A program made the translations under genes and the position numbers. From assembly GCF_001767295.1 (NCBI RefSeq), contig NZ_CP014944.1, positions 1,922,001 through 1,986,000 of the forward strand: 64,000 bases of DNA. The letters run 5' to 3'. Below the pieces are notes generated by a model that was not told the DNA's origin, did not search any database, and worked only from the letters and a program-made list of their open reading frames with translations. This stretch comes from Colwellia sp. PAMC 20917. Its GTDB lineage: Bacteria > Pseudomonadota > Gammaproteobacteria > Enterobacterales > Alteromonadaceae. Shown here piece after piece: positions 28,809 to 39,211 of this stretch; position 1 is the first letter of the stretch; each line of letters opens with the position of its first letter.

Positions 28809-30959
28809 TTATTGGTCTTTTTGGTCTGAAGTTGATGAGTCATCACCCTCGTTTTTAACGACAGGCGGTAATAAGCTAGAGTCTTTAAGCTGACTTTCTT
28901 TCATGTATTCATCGAATGAAGGAGGTAAGGTCAGTTGGTCATTCCATTCAGGTAGTAATGGCATTTTTTCATCGCTCATTAATGACAAACCTTCTTCTTG
29001 CTTACGTATTTCAGTCGCACGAATATAGTTATATTTTTCTTTACTAATTTCATTCATCAACTTGCCATCACGAATAATCGTTGGTCGAATAAAGACCATT
29101 AAATTACGTTTACGCGTTGAGGTTGTTGTTGATTTAAATAAGTGCCCAATAAAAGGTATGTCACCTAATAAAGGTACTTTTTGTTCACTTTCTTGAACGT
29201 CTTCATCAATCAAGCCACCCAGTACCACGGTTGCGCCAGAATCGGCCATCACTACCGTTTTGATTTCACGTTTGTTGATAGAAATATCTACCCCCGTAGC
29301 GCCACTCACCGAAGAGACTTCTTGCTCTATGGTTAACTGCACACCACTGCCTTCATTCACTTGTGGGGTAACGGTTAGTTTTATACCCACTTCTTGGCGT
29401 TCAACGGTTTGAAATGGATTACCGTTATTGCTACCGGCAGTAGAGCCGGTAAGAATAGGAATTTCTTGTCCAACTAAAAAGTGCGCTTCTTCATTATCGA
29501 GTGTAGTGATACTTGGCGTAGCAAGGATATTGGAATTAGTGTCATTACTCACCGCTTGTATGATTGCGCCCCAGCCATTTTTCATAATACCAAACATACC
29601 ACCGCTTACAGAGCCAAGTAAGGTTGCGGCTAATGAATAGTCACCTTTGATATCGTCTTGATTAGGGTTAATGGTTGTGGCACCACTTTCAGAAGTCACG
29701 GTAGAACCTTTAGTGCCTGGTGTTGGTTGAGCAGACTCAGCAGCCGCTGCAACAGCACTTATAGGCGCAGGACCATTATTGAACTGGGTAAAGCCACCAT
29801 CTTCGCTGAACCATTGCACGCCTAAACTAATACCATCACTTTCAAAAACTTCGACGATTATCGCTTCAACAAGCACTTGCGCACGACGAACGTCTAATTT
29901 GCGGATAACTTCCTCAAGTGAACGTAACATGTCTTGCTGAGCGGTAATTACCAAGGTATTGGTGTCTTCATGAGCGTCAATGCTGACATTACGTTTTTTA
30001 CTGCTTTGTTTACTCGTTTGCGCGCCAGCGTTTTCGGCTTCAATTGATTTACTGACCCCTTCAAGTACTTTGACTAAGTCTTCGGCTTTTGAATATTTCA
30101 AATAGTATACACGGGTATTACCGTTGGTTTCTAATTCACTGTCTAAACGGGAAATTAACTTAGCGACACGCGAACGGGCTTGAGATTCGCCGCTAACAAT
30201 TACACTATTGGTGCGCTCGTCAGCAACTATTTTAGGGATAAGGAAGGTTGGCGTGCCAGATTTTCCTTGATCAGATTTATGCATGGCTTCAACAATACGC
30301 ACCATTTCTGCCGCCGATGCATATTGCAGTTTAATAATTTGTACGTCTTGATCGCCAGCTTTGTCGACACGTTCAATAATATTAACTAAACGATTAACAA
30401 CCGCAGCAGTGCCTGTAAGCATAATGACATTAGCGGGATCATAATTGACCACGTTACCGCCACCAGCTTGATCTGAAAGTTGACGAAGTAATGGGGTTAA
30501 TTCACGTACCGTGACATTTTTAACTTCAACAACTCGAGTCACCATTTCATCACCCACACCAGGGTTTTCGTTACCAACAACCGGTATTGATGAAGTTTTA
30601 GCGTCTTTATTACGAATAACTTTTACAACATTATTATCCATTTCAACAGCAGAAAAACCATACACTTCAAGCACATTTAAGAACACTTGATAATATTGTT
30701 TTTCGGTAAGTTGATCTTGGGTACGTAACGTCACTTTACCTCGAACGTTAGGGTCAACGATCATGGTTTTTTTCAGGTTTTTACCGACTATATTGATGAA
30801 TTCGTCAATTTCAGTACCTTTAAAGTTTGGCGAGTACTTAGCCGCATGTATATCCGCACTAAATAATAAAGTATTCATCATCACAACAGTTAAACCTGTT
30901 GCTAACAATCCTTTATACCAAGGAGCGCGAAGAGTCTTGCGCAAGGAAAAATTTTTCAT
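28809..30959 (-). CDS. gspD: Type II secretion secretin D
   Basis: 716 residues. A signal-like hydrophobic N-terminus is followed by N0-N3 domains ([17 protein letters not shown] marks N0) and the C-terminal secretin barrel with [14 protein letters not shown]. It forms the outer-membrane channel. The C-terminal about 60 residues form a polar S-domain-like tail, suggesting pilotin-dependent targeting; no pilotin gene is recognised nearby. Preceded by gspC. Confidence 0.96.
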   Translation of the reverse strand: MKNFSLRKTLRAPWYKGLLATGLTVVMMNTLLFSADIHAAKYSPNFKGTEIDEFINIVGKNLKKTMIVDPNVRGKVTLRTQDQLTEKQYYQVFLNVLEVYGFSAVEMDNNVVKVIRNKDAKTSSIPVVGNENPGVGDEMVTRVVEVKNVTVRELTPLLRQLSDQAGGGNVVNYDPANVIMLTGTAAVVNRLVNIIERVDKAGDQDVQIIKLQYASAAEMVRIVEAMHKSDQGKSGTPTFLIPKIVADERTNSVIVSGESQARSRVAKLISRLDSELETNGNTRVYYLKYSKAEDLVKVLEGVSKSIEAENAGAQTSKQSSKKRNVSIDAHEDTNTLVITAQQDMLRSLEEVIRKLDVRRAQVLVEAIIVEVFESDGISLGVQWFSEDGGFTQFNNGPAPISAVAAAAESAQPTPGTKGSTVTSESGATTINPNQDDIKGDYSLAATLLGSVSGGMFGIMKNGWGAIIQAVSNDTNSNILATPSITTLDNEEAHFLVGQEIPILTGSTAGSNNGNPFQTVERQEVGIKLTVTPQVNEGSGVQLTIEQEVSSVSGATGVDISINKREIKTVVMADSGATVVLGGLIDEDVQESEQKVPLLGDIPFIGHLFKSTTTSTRKRNLMVFIRPTIIRDGKLMNEISKEKYNYIRATEIRKQEEGLSLMSDEKMPLLPEWNDQLTLPPSFDEYMKESQLKDSSLLPPVVKNEGDDSSTSDQKDQ

Positions 30960-30991
30960 AACTTAATTCTCAATTTTGGTCAGTAAAGGTA

Positions 30992-31945
30992 TTAACCACC
31001 GATACTAAATAATATTTCGTTCAATTCACCATTACGATCGATTAATAGTGATACTTCTTTATCTTGTTTTAATGCAGCAAGTGCTTGTGCGGCTTCGCTT
31101 GGCACCGTTAAATCATAACCATTCATTTGAATCGCGATATCACCAGATTTCAGCCCTGAATTTTGAAAAAAATCTGCGTTTTTACCCGGCAACAATCTGT
31201 AACCTACTATTTTGCCACTTTTACGTTTTGGCGATATTTTCAAATAATCGGTAATTTTACTTGGGTCGGTATTAATTTCGTCTTTAAATGACTCTGCACT
31301 TTTACTCAGCATCTTATTTGTTCTTTGATCAATAACATTAGGTGATGTTAGTCGACTATTTAATTCTCGAGTTTTAGCCGGAGATATTGCCGATTTATAC
31401 ACTACCTTTTGTTGTATTTTTTCATTGTAATCAAAGCCATCAAGCATCAATGTTTCAAGTTTTCCGGCATGCTTTAAAAGCACTCGGTCACGAAAAACAC
31501 TATCGAGCACAGCACGTGTTCCGGTAATGGTTTCACCCGGACTATAGGTGTCTTGCTTACCAGCGTTTTCAATGACCGCCGCGGAGGTAGTTTTGTCATC
31601 ACTTGCTACTGCCCCTGATAGCGTTAAACGCAACTGTGTTTGAGGTGCACTTTCCACTTCAACCGTTTCAATTGTATCTATACTGTCTGTGTATAAGCCA
31701 AATAAGTTTAATGTTTTTAAATTTGTTAAACTGATATCAGCTTTTTCAGTGTTCTGTATTGCTACTTTTACGCTAACATTTGAAGACGCATGATATTGGC
31801 CACTTGGCGCAACAAGCCAAGTAAGCTGTGCAAAAACATACGCAATGTAAGCTAACAAAAATACACTGATCACCTTAGCTATTTTTTGCTGAGGTAATTG
31901 TGAAGAAAAGTCGACTACACTAGAAAAATTTGAAGGTAATTGCAT
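30992..31945 (-). CDS. gspC: Type II secretion protein C
   Basis: 317 residues, first gene of gspC-N. One transmembrane helix near residues 25-45, a homology region that contacts secretin N0 (LSLTNLKTLNLFGLY) and a C-terminal PDZ domain (FFQNSGLKSGDIAIQMNG). It links the secretin to the inner-membrane platform. The operon promoter should lie in the 232 bp shared with divergent hslR. Confidence 0.94.
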   Translation of the reverse strand: MQLPSNFSSVVDFSSQLPQQKIAKVISVFLLAYIAYVFAQLTWLVAPSGQYHASSNVSVKVAIQNTEKADISLTNLKTLNLFGLYTDSIDTIETVEVESAPQTQLRLTLSGAVASDDKTTSAAVIENAGKQDTYSPGETITGTRAVLDSVFRDRVLLKHAGKLETLMLDGFDYNEKIQQKVVYKSAISPAKTRELNSRLTSPNVIDQRTNKMLSKSAESFKDEINTDPSKITDYLKISPKRKSGKIVGYRLLPGKNADFFQNSGLKSGDIAIQMNGYDLTVPSEAAQALAALKQDKEVSLLIDRNGELNEILFSIGG

Positions 31946-32177
31946 GGCTATCTTTATAGAAATTTAAATTAATTTTCATTATTATACCGTGATAGTACTT
32001 GAGCTAGACATTATCAACAAGGGTAAGATGGCGATTAAAATATTTATTAACAATTTAGTGCTGTTATGTGCAAACTAATATTGCCAGTTCAGCGATACAC
32101 TCAGTTAAAAGACTAGACATTATAAGCAATTATGATATTTTCGCCGCGACATATATTTATAGGAAGATGGTAAGTAG

Positions 32178-32585
32178 ATGAAACATAATTCACCTCTCAC
32201 TGAAAACACTTCAACCCGTCTCGATAAGTGGTTATGGGCTGCTCGTTTTTACAAAACACGTGCCATTGCCAAACAAATGATTGATGGTGGTAAAGTGTTC
32301 TATAATGGTCAACGAACAAAGTCGGGGAAAGTCGTTGCTTTAGGAGACAAAGTTGTCTTACGCCAGAGTTATGAAGAACGAGAAATTATTGTTGTGGCGC
32401 TGGCAGATAAACGTCGAGATGCGAGTTTTGCGCAAACTCTTTACCAAGAAACACCCAACAGTATTACCACTCGTGAAAAAAATGCCTTAGCACGTAAACA
32501 AGGCACTTTACTTAGCCCCGCTAGTGATACCAAACCCGATAAGAAACAACGTCGACAATTAATACAATTTAAAGAAAGGATCTAA
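32178..32585 (+). CDS. hslR: Ribosome-associated heat shock protein 15
   Basis: 135 residues. S4 RNA-binding domain with RLDKWLWAARFYKTRAIAKQ, then a basic C-terminus. Hsp15 binds free 50S subunits carrying nascent chains and helps recycle them. hslO follows after two bases, the usual hslR-hslO operon. Confidence 0.94.
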   Translation: MKHNSPLTENTSTRLDKWLWAARFYKTRAIAKQMIDGGKVFYNGQRTKSGKVVALGDKVVLRQSYEEREIIVVALADKRRDASFAQTLYQETPNSITTREKNALARKQGTLLSPASDTKPDKKQRRQLIQFKERI

Positions 32586-32587
32586 CT

Positions 32588-33450
32588 GTGACTGTTAAAA
32601 CTGATGTTTTAAATCGCTACTTATTTGATGGTAAGCATGCTCGTGGAGAGCTTGTACAACTGACTAAAGCTTATCAAGAAATTATCGCTTTGCATGAATA
32701 CCCTCCCGGCGTGCAAGCCTTGTTAGGTGAATTAGTTGCCGCCACTTGCTTGCTTACTGCTACTTTAAAGTTTGAGGGCGAAATTACCGTTCAATTACAG
32801 GGCGATGGCCCCATTAGCTATATGTCAGTTAATGGTGACGATAAACAAAATATGCGTGGCATAGCTCGTTTAGCTGAGCCAACTGCAGGTATAGGCTTAA
32901 AAGAACTAATAGGTAAAGGTACGATGGTTATTACTATACGTCCTGAAAAAGGCGAACCTTACCAAGGAGTTGTTTCACTAGATAAAGATAATTTAGCTGA
33001 TTGTTTAGCACATTACTTTGAAGTTTCTGAACAAATACCCACAAAAATTTGGTTGTTTAATAATGCTGATAATACTCAAGTTGCTGGTAGCTTAATACAG
33101 CTGCTTCCTGATAGTGATAGCAAGGAAACTCAGCTTAGTGATTTCGAACACTTGTGCCAACTAACCAATACAATAAAAGCAGATGAAATTTTTTCGTTAG
33201 ACGCTGAAGACTTACTGTATCGTTTGTATCATCAAGAAGAGTTCGTTTATTTGAACCTCAATCGGTTAATTATCAATGCAGTTGTTCTGAGGAAAAATGT
33301 TTAACGGCTATTTCTCAAGTTTCACCAAGCGAATTGATAAGCATTATAGAAGAGCAAGGTTGTGTATCGATGACTTGTGAATATTGTTTAACAACGTATA
33401 AGTTTGATGAACCAAAACTTGCACACTTTATTCATGAGCCCAAGCACTAG
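32588..33450 (+). pseudogene. hslO: Hsp33 redox chaperone, frameshifted before its zinc domain
   Basis: The open frame from 32588 ends at 33304 after 238 residues, with a non-homologous tail from about residue 219. The adjacent frame from 33241 to the TAG at 33450 encodes exactly the missing part: VRLFEP, then CSC (C-x-C), then CEYC (C-x2-C), the redox-sensitive zinc site of Hsp33. Restoring one G at about 33241 (GAAGAGGTTCGT) gives a full protein of about 287 residues, the usual length. As written, the product lacks the oxidation switch. A one-base deletion or a sequencing error explains this. The substrate-binding domain is otherwise intact. Confidence 0.88.
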
Positions 33451-33492
33451 TTTACCCTTAGACTTAGCGTCTTAATTCTACCTGTTCGCCTT

Positions 33493-34015
33493 TTAGCGTT
33501 CTTCTGCTAATGGGCGACCCACTTTACCACTGTAATCTATTTCTATTTCTACCCGTTCAAACTGTTTTGCTGCTAAAAGTGATTTATAATAACTTAAGAG
33601 ATCGACACCCTCTTCTGGCGTTAATCGATAGGTACTTTTAGCGATTTCATTAAATTTTCGGTATTATCATAGCTTGTTAGGCTGGTTAAGTTTTTAACGA
33701 TAACCACAAAAGTGCCCTTTATCGTGCCCGTTTCTGACATTAATAAATTCACAACTTTAGCACCATTAGTCAGCTTATCTGTTTGTAATTCAAATTTCTG
33801 TTCGTTGAGCATTAAGTATTTATTTTCTGAATTTGTCAGTTTTTAAAAACGTTGTTATTTTTAAAACTTTCATTACTTTTAGAAACTGATGTTTGGCTTT
33901 AAAGAAGCAACTTCTTTATCGCTGGTTTTTTTTCTAGTGGTTGTACGACTTCTCTTTTATCTGAACAAGCCATTAAAAAAGTTACACTAAGGGCGATGAC
34001 ACTAAGGTTACGCAT
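33493..34015 (-). pseudogene. Small lipoprotein gene broken by several frameshifts
   Basis: A good ribosome site (AAGGAAG) precedes ATG 34015, and the product begins MRNLSVIALSVTFLMACSD, a lipoprotein signal with lipobox LMAC. The frame ends after about 37 codons. Coding-like sequence continues in other frames: a 63-residue block (33621-33812, LNEQKFELQTDKLTNGAKVV) and a final block ending at TAA 33493 (STYRLTPEEGVDLLSYYK). At least three shifts are needed, some at A/T runs. The full protein would have had about 170 residues. Family not recognised. It lies between hslO and the M36 peptidase gene. Confidence 0.7.
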
Positions 34016-34067
34016 ATTTACTTCCTTTTTTATTTCCAGTCATAATTAAGTGATAAACGTTTAGTTA

Positions 34068-34099
34068 TAAAAAAAGCTGATTGAATGACCAATCAGCTT
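34068..34099 (-). terminator. Terminator of the M36 peptidase gene
   Basis: Stem AAGCTGATT and AATCAGCTT with an 8-base loop; on the minus strand it ends in a run of seven T residues. Confidence 0.85.
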
Positions 34100-34120
34100 A
34101 TTTTTACTTGTTGTTATTAC

Positions 34121-37100
34121 TTACTTTTTACGGCGACGTAATAACGCTAAAGGTAATAGCAAGAAGGCTAATAAGCCAGTTGAACCACCGCTAGACTTTT
34201 TCCTAGCCGGAACCATACTAGGCATATCCTTAACCACTACAGAGAAACTCTGTGTAGCATCGACAGTGCCATCATTAACACTTGCTACAAATTTTAGTGT
34301 TTGGGTACCAGATTCAATACTAGGAGAAGTGAAAGATATAACTGCTGTGTTTGAGCCCGCTAATGTCACTGTTGGACCAGAGGTTTGTTCCCAGCTGTAT
34401 GTTAATGCATCACCATTAGGATCTGTAGCTTCAACGCTCATGCTAACAGAGATACCTTCTCTCACAATTCGCTCTACATCAGTAACGGCTGTTACAATCG
34501 GTGCACGGTTATCACAAGCAACACTATCACCCGCAACTACATCACTGAAAATCGAGCTATTTACATTGTCAAATTGAACACCATCAATCAACCAACCTAA
34601 GTTATTTGCTGTAAAATCACTTACTGCGCGGAAACGGAATTTAACTTCATTACCATTTAGTGCTTCACCAAAAGATACGCCTTCATAACCAGCTGCGAAG
34701 TCCGTAAAGCTCAGACGTTCAGATAATGCTGTACCAGCTTCAGTGAAAATCGGATTCCCGTTGTAACCATCACCTAAGAAAGTACCACCCATCTCAGTAA
34801 CATCAGCCCAGTCACCACCGTTAACACTTACTTCAACAACACCGCCATCCCAATTAGCTTCGAAGTCATAGTAATGGAACCAGTTAATAACAAAATCACC
34901 ATCGAAACCAACGCTAAATGCTCTTGTTTCATAAGCGACATCTGATTCAAAGCCATTATTATTTATAAATAAATACTGTTGTCCTAGGATGCCACCAAGA
35001 GCACCGGCAAATCTTGTATCTAAATATCCAGTACCGACAGCTGCTTCACCACCGCCTATAACATTTTCCATAAAGTCGTGCTGTGATGATAATGTTTCCA
35101 TATCATCAAAAGTAGAAGAACCTACTGGTGCGCGATCTTTAAAGTCATAATTAACCTTTGTAGTAAACGAATAATCGTTAACAACATCGGCAGTAAGTCC
35201 AGGGAAAGTAACTTTGAATTCAACGTCTTCTGCCATACTTGCATCATTCAACGTAAATTCGATAGGTGAACTTGTAGCTGATCCAGTTACACCTAGACTA
35301 TCAAAAGTTACCACACCTTCATTTGCAAATGTTACATCTTGATCACCTACGACTTCAATTTGTGCGGTAATATTTTCATAAGTCTCACTACCACGGTTTT
35401 GAATAGTAAAGCTAACTGTTGCAGTTTCACCTTTATCAAGCACGCTATCTTTAGAACAGTAACCTGAAGTAAGTCCTTCATAGTTAGTATTTAACATATG
35501 AGAATTTGCAGAGAATGAGCTTAATGTTGTTGCATAAGACTCTACCGCGCCTGCATGGTCAGTAGCGAATCGGCTTGGCGACTTAGCTCCTAATCCCATA
35601 CCACGTTTTGCAAATGCTGCAAGCATAAGCTTGTAATCTTCTACGTCGTTTGCATATGCTGCTGACAATATAGCATCTCGACCTTCAGTGAATGTAGGCG
35701 CCATTGGCATCATCTTATAACCAGCTACTACATAATCTTTAATTAGGTTCTTAGCTTCATCAAAAGTATGACGCTCGTCATTAACCATGCTAATAAAAGA
35801 TTCCCAAATCATATTAGAAAATATAGAACCCGGAGAATGCACTAGCTCAGGGTAAAGGGCTATATCGCCAAATGTAGATGGGTTAATTGTTGTGTCTGTT
35901 GAGTAAGGGTATGGGCGGATGCCATCCACAAAACTAGAAACATACGTTATAGCAGCGTAACCACCATCGTATTCTTCATTGCCTAAAACTAGGTTATCAC
36001 TTGCGTCTGTTGTAAGCATCAATGCATGAAAATCACCAAAACCTTCACCCATAGAGCGTGCTTGTTGGCTACTTAATCCTGAACTATTACCCACTAAACG
36101 GTTACTGATATAGTGACCCCATTCGTGAGCAACAATTGCGTTATCCCATGTACTATCTTTGAATACGCGCGACAGGTCATTTCTGAACATATCAACAGAT
36201 ACTTTTTCATCAGCATCTAGTAATGCGTAGATTGCAGTACCATCATTTTGTGAAATCATAAAGCTTGGGATGGTAATACTTGGATCATTGCCACCCATAC
36301 CGCCTACATCATCACCATCTTTGTTATTTGCTATAAGCACAGCAATTGCGCCTGCATCTTGAGCATTTAAAACTTTGTCTACAAAGGCACAAGCACCACG
36401 ATCTATTACAGCAATTTTTCCAACAAGGTCAGCACCATTAACAGCCGCTTCACAACCATCATTAATTGGAGCAGTTGCATCTTCTAGACGAACCAAATCA
36501 CCTGATAAATCAAAAGTTTCTGGACCAAATCCAGCAAAACCGAGATTAGCTAAAAGGCCTATATCACTATGCGTAGTTGCAGTAACACCATAGTCAGTGC
36601 CATTTACCGCTTGTGTTGTTTCCCAAAGATACATCTGCATGCGTGGTGAACCACCATCTGCAGGTGTAGACATGTTTGCATTGTTAAAACCAGAGTGATC
36701 TTGAACCTCTACGTTTAATGCATCTCCTTCTTCACCACCTCGACCGTAGTTTAAAGTCTGAGCATTACCCGCAAGCTCATCAAAGCCATGGTCATAATAG
36801 TCATCATGTAAATAGTTATTTACATAGAATAAGTTAACAATCGCCGCTTTACGGTTTCCAACTGAATATTCTGCTTTAGAAACATCATATTTATAATCAA
36901 AGGTATTATTACTGGTCACTTCTGCCATGTAATCACCGTTGCTAAAACCTTGAGGTGCAATAGCATCGACATATGCGGTAACATTGTTACCCATGGTCAT
37001 AGTTGCATCATCAGCTAACCAAGCATCACCAGTACTGATAGGTCCGTGACTCTTACTTATCAACGTTGCATCTAAGTATTCTTGTGTAAGAAACGCGCTA

Positions 37101-38035
37101 CGATCGCTTCCTTCAGGAGCTGGCATAACTTCACCATGAGGGCTATCCCATGGCTTACCGTCAGCGTCGGCAAAAACGCGATAATTAAAATCAGCTGCAT
37201 GGCTAGTTAAGTTATTCTTAAATAAAACCTCACCTGTTTTAGCTGCAACAACATAGCCATAATACTCTGATTCGCGACTGTCTATTTCGCCTGTTTCTAC
37301 TTCAACGTAATGAGCAGCAACAATTTTATTTTTATGTTCAAAAAATACTTTTTTAGCGCGTGGCTCACCAATTATTATTTTTTGAGAAGAAGTATTAGCG
37401 ACAGAAAATCTTTCATACTTATCAGTTGATTTTTTGTTTGTTAATTTAATCGTAGCACTGTCGCCACCCATCGCCAAAAACACGGTTTTAACAGAACTAG
37501 CGGCATCAGCAAAAGCAGAGTCGACACTTTTTAACAATAGATTTGATGATTTAACAGCCTTGTCACTTGCTAAGTAACCCGATGAAGCGACTAAATTGAA
37601 TTCGCGATCCATCATGATATTATATTCACGATTAAAAACTTCAATACCTGCAATTTCTTGTTTATATTTAGCGATTTTTGCGCCACGACCAATATCATGG
37701 ATATTCGCTAATATAGGCATAGTTAGGCTTGGCTTTGACTCAGATAAACCAGTAAGTTGCTTCAAATAAAAATCTGCAGCAAAAGCATTCTGATGTTCTG
37801 CAGAAACTGCCATCATATTTGGAATAGAATTTTTTGCACTTGCCCACTGAAAAGTATTTTTACCTAATTGAGCATCAAACTGATTACTCATACCACTGAT
37901 AGTAGCTACTTGGTTTGACACAACTGGAGCTGGTGCATTTAAAAAAGCGCCTGCATCTGAAGCTAAAGCTCCCATAGAAGCTGAAGCTATTGCAGCCCCT
38001 ACAAATGTGGCTATGATTGATTTATTAAAGTTCAT
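34121..38035 (-). CDS. Secreted M36 (fungalysin-type) metallopeptidase with PA domain and GlyGly-CTERM tail
   Basis: 1304 residues. Signal peptide (about 1-26), a long propeptide, an M36 catalytic region with HEWGH (two zinc-binding His and catalytic Glu, near residue 635) and downstream EGFGDFHALM carrying the third ligand. A PA domain with VGKIAVIDRGACAFVDKV is inserted ahead of the HEWGH motif. CARDB/jelly-roll-like and PKD/REJ-type domains (VEATDPNGDALTYSWEQTSG) follow. The C-terminus reads SSGGSTG, a hydrophobic helix and RRRKK, the GlyGly-CTERM signal. Such tails are cut by rhombosortase and are found on type II secretion cargo, so export by the gsp system at 20276-31945 is likely. An extracellular degradative enzyme for proteins. 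Confidence 0.93.
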   Translation of the reverse strand: MNFNKSIIATFVGAAIASASMGALASDAGAFLNAPAPVVSNQVATISGMSNQFDAQLGKNTFQWASAKNSIPNMMAVSAEHQNAFAADFYLKQLTGLSESKPSLTMPILANIHDIGRGAKIAKYKQEIAGIEVFNREYNIMMDREFNLVASSGYLASDKAVKSSNLLLKSVDSAFADAASSVKTVFLAMGGDSATIKLTNKKSTDKYERFSVANTSSQKIIIGEPRAKKVFFEHKNKIVAAHYVEVETGEIDSRESEYYGYVVAAKTGEVLFKNNLTSHAADFNYRVFADADGKPWDSPHGEVMPAPEGSDRSAFLTQEYLDATLISKSHGPISTGDAWLADDATMTMGNNVTAYVDAIAPQGFSNGDYMAEVTSNNTFDYKYDVSKAEYSVGNRKAAIVNLFYVNNYLHDDYYDHGFDELAGNAQTLNYGRGGEEGDALNVEVQDHSGFNNANMSTPADGGSPRMQMYLWETTQAVNGTDYGVTATTHSDIGLLANLGFAGFGPETFDLSGDLVRLEDATAPINDGCEAAVNGADLVGKIAVIDRGACAFVDKVLNAQDAGAIAVLIANNKDGDDVGGMGGNDPSITIPSFMISQNDGTAIYALLDADEKVSVDMFRNDLSRVFKDSTWDNAIVAHEWGHYISNRLVGNSSGLSSQQARSMGEGFGDFHALMLTTDASDNLVLGNEEYDGGYAAITYVSSFVDGIRPYPYSTDTTINPSTFGDIALYPELVHSPGSIFSNMIWESFISMVNDERHTFDEAKNLIKDYVVAGYKMMPMAPTFTEGRDAILSAAYANDVEDYKLMLAAFAKRGMGLGAKSPSRFATDHAGAVESYATTLSSFSANSHMLNTNYEGLTSGYCSKDSVLDKGETATVSFTIQNRGSETYENITAQIEVVGDQDVTFANEGVVTFDSLGVTGSATSSPIEFTLNDASMAEDVEFKVTFPGLTADVVNDYSFTTKVNYDFKDRAPVGSSTFDDMETLSSQHDFMENVIGGGEAAVGTGYLDTRFAGALGGILGQQYLFINNNGFESDVAYETRAFSVGFDGDFVINWFHYYDFEANWDGGVVEVSVNGGDWADVTEMGGTFLGDGYNGNPIFTEAGTALSERLSFTDFAAGYEGVSFGEALNGNEVKFRFRAVSDFTANNLGWLIDGVQFDNVNSSIFSDVVAGDSVACDNRAPIVTAVTDVERIVREGISVSMSVEATDPNGDALTYSWEQTSGPTVTLAGSNTAVISFTSPSIESGTQTLKFVASVNDGTVDATQSFSVVVKDMPSMVPARKKSSGGSTGLLAFLLLPLALLRRRKK

Positions 38036-38376
38036 ACGATTCCCTAAGTATATTTTATTATTAACCCACTAACGTGGACTCTACGGTAATTTATTACATT
38101 TATGTAACAATAAAGCAATCATTTAGCTTAAAAAACACAAACAAAAAGTAAAGCATACGTTACGTTAAGGTAATAAACGATTACAAGCCAACCACTTGTT
38201 ACAAGTATGTTAACAACAAGCTTGTTAATGAATATTAGCGGATAAATGCATATATTTATAATATATCTCGCAATTAACTAGTTGGATAGCAATGATTTAT
38301 TTATACTAAATTTACCATAATGTCACTGAGCGTCTTTGACAGATGAGTAGTATAAACTCTGTTTTTTTCACAACAA
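38036..38376. other. Upstream region of the M36 peptidase gene
   Basis: AT-rich, no credible gene. A perfect 12-bp palindrome AACAAGCTTGTT at 38215-38226 could be an operator, but this is a guess from symmetry alone. Confidence 0.3.
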
Positions 38377-38406
38377 AAAGGCGCTAATTTTATAATTAGC
38401 GCCTTT
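38377..38406 (-). terminator. Terminator of the TIGR04219-type outer membrane protein gene
   Basis: Stem AAAGGCGCTAAT and ATTAGCGCCTTT with a 6-base loop, T-rich continuation on the minus strand, 46 bases after the gene's stop. Confidence 0.85.
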
Positions 38407-38451
38407 ATCTGTTAAAAACATCAGTTTTGTGGAACAAGTCCACTTAAAACG

Positions 38452-39204
38452 TTAAAAGTGGACAACAACACCTGCAAAAGCACCTTTAAATTCAATATTT
38501 GTATACAAGTCATCTAAATCTTCAAGTTCAAATTTAACAGCTCTATAGCCAAGTGTTAAATTTACATCAACCGCTAAGTTATCAATAAGCTCGTAGCTCA
38601 AACCGACTTGGTAGTCATATATAGTATGATCGTCAATCGATAATAAATTACCATTGGCAAAAAGATTAAAACTCGTGCCGGGTAAGCCGACAATCGTTGA
38701 AACATAAAGCATAGGTACGATTTCTGTAACAGCTAATGTTCCGCTTAGAGAATCTGCTGATACCGTTATATCGCCATCAAAATCACGACCAGTCAAACCA
38801 ATATCAAAACTAAAAAGGCCATTATCAAAAATTTCATAGTATAACGTATAGTCAACATAGCTAATATCGAAAGTACTATCAACAGCAGTGCCCGCGTCGA
38901 ATGTTTTACCCGAAAAATCGAAGTCTTTTAACAAAACTGTTGCGCCATCGGTATCTAACGTTGTTGAGGTGATCATTAGATTGGGGATCAATGGAATCGG
39001 GTGCTCTAAAGCGATGTAAAATGAACCTTGTTCTTTATCTTGTAAATTAAAATCAACTAAGCCACTTTGTTCACCAAAAGTACCCGTTGCTTCATTACTC
39101 CATATTGAGCCACCAATATAAAGTCCGGCAATAGTATCAGCCATTGCTGATGTTGAAAGTAACCCGGTAACAAGTACTGCTAATGCTGCTTTTTTCATGT
39201 TCAA
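38452..39204 (-). CDS. Outer membrane beta-barrel protein, TIGR04219-like
   Basis: 250 residues. Signal peptide ends at STSAMA. The mature part alternates hydrophobic and polar residues in strands and ends in the aromatic outer-membrane signature FAGVVVHF. The opening DTIAGLYIGGSIWSNEATG fits the TIGR04219 family of marine gammaproteobacteria. Function unknown; pore or adhesion roles cannot be distinguished. Seven bases separate it from the DUF2333 gene, likely an operon. Confidence 0.8.
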   Translation of the reverse strand: MNMKKAALAVLVTGLLSTSAMADTIAGLYIGGSIWSNEATGTFGEQSGLVDFNLQDKEQGSFYIALEHPIPLIPNLMITSTTLDTDGATVLLKDFDFSGKTFDAGTAVDSTFDISYVDYTLYYEIFDNGLFSFDIGLTGRDFDGDITVSADSLSGTLAVTEIVPMLYVSTIVGLPGTSFNLFANGNLLSIDDHTIYDYQVGLSYELIDNLAVDVNLTLGYRAVKFELEDLDDLYTNIEFKGAFAGVVVHF

Positions 39205-39211
39205 CCCTTTA

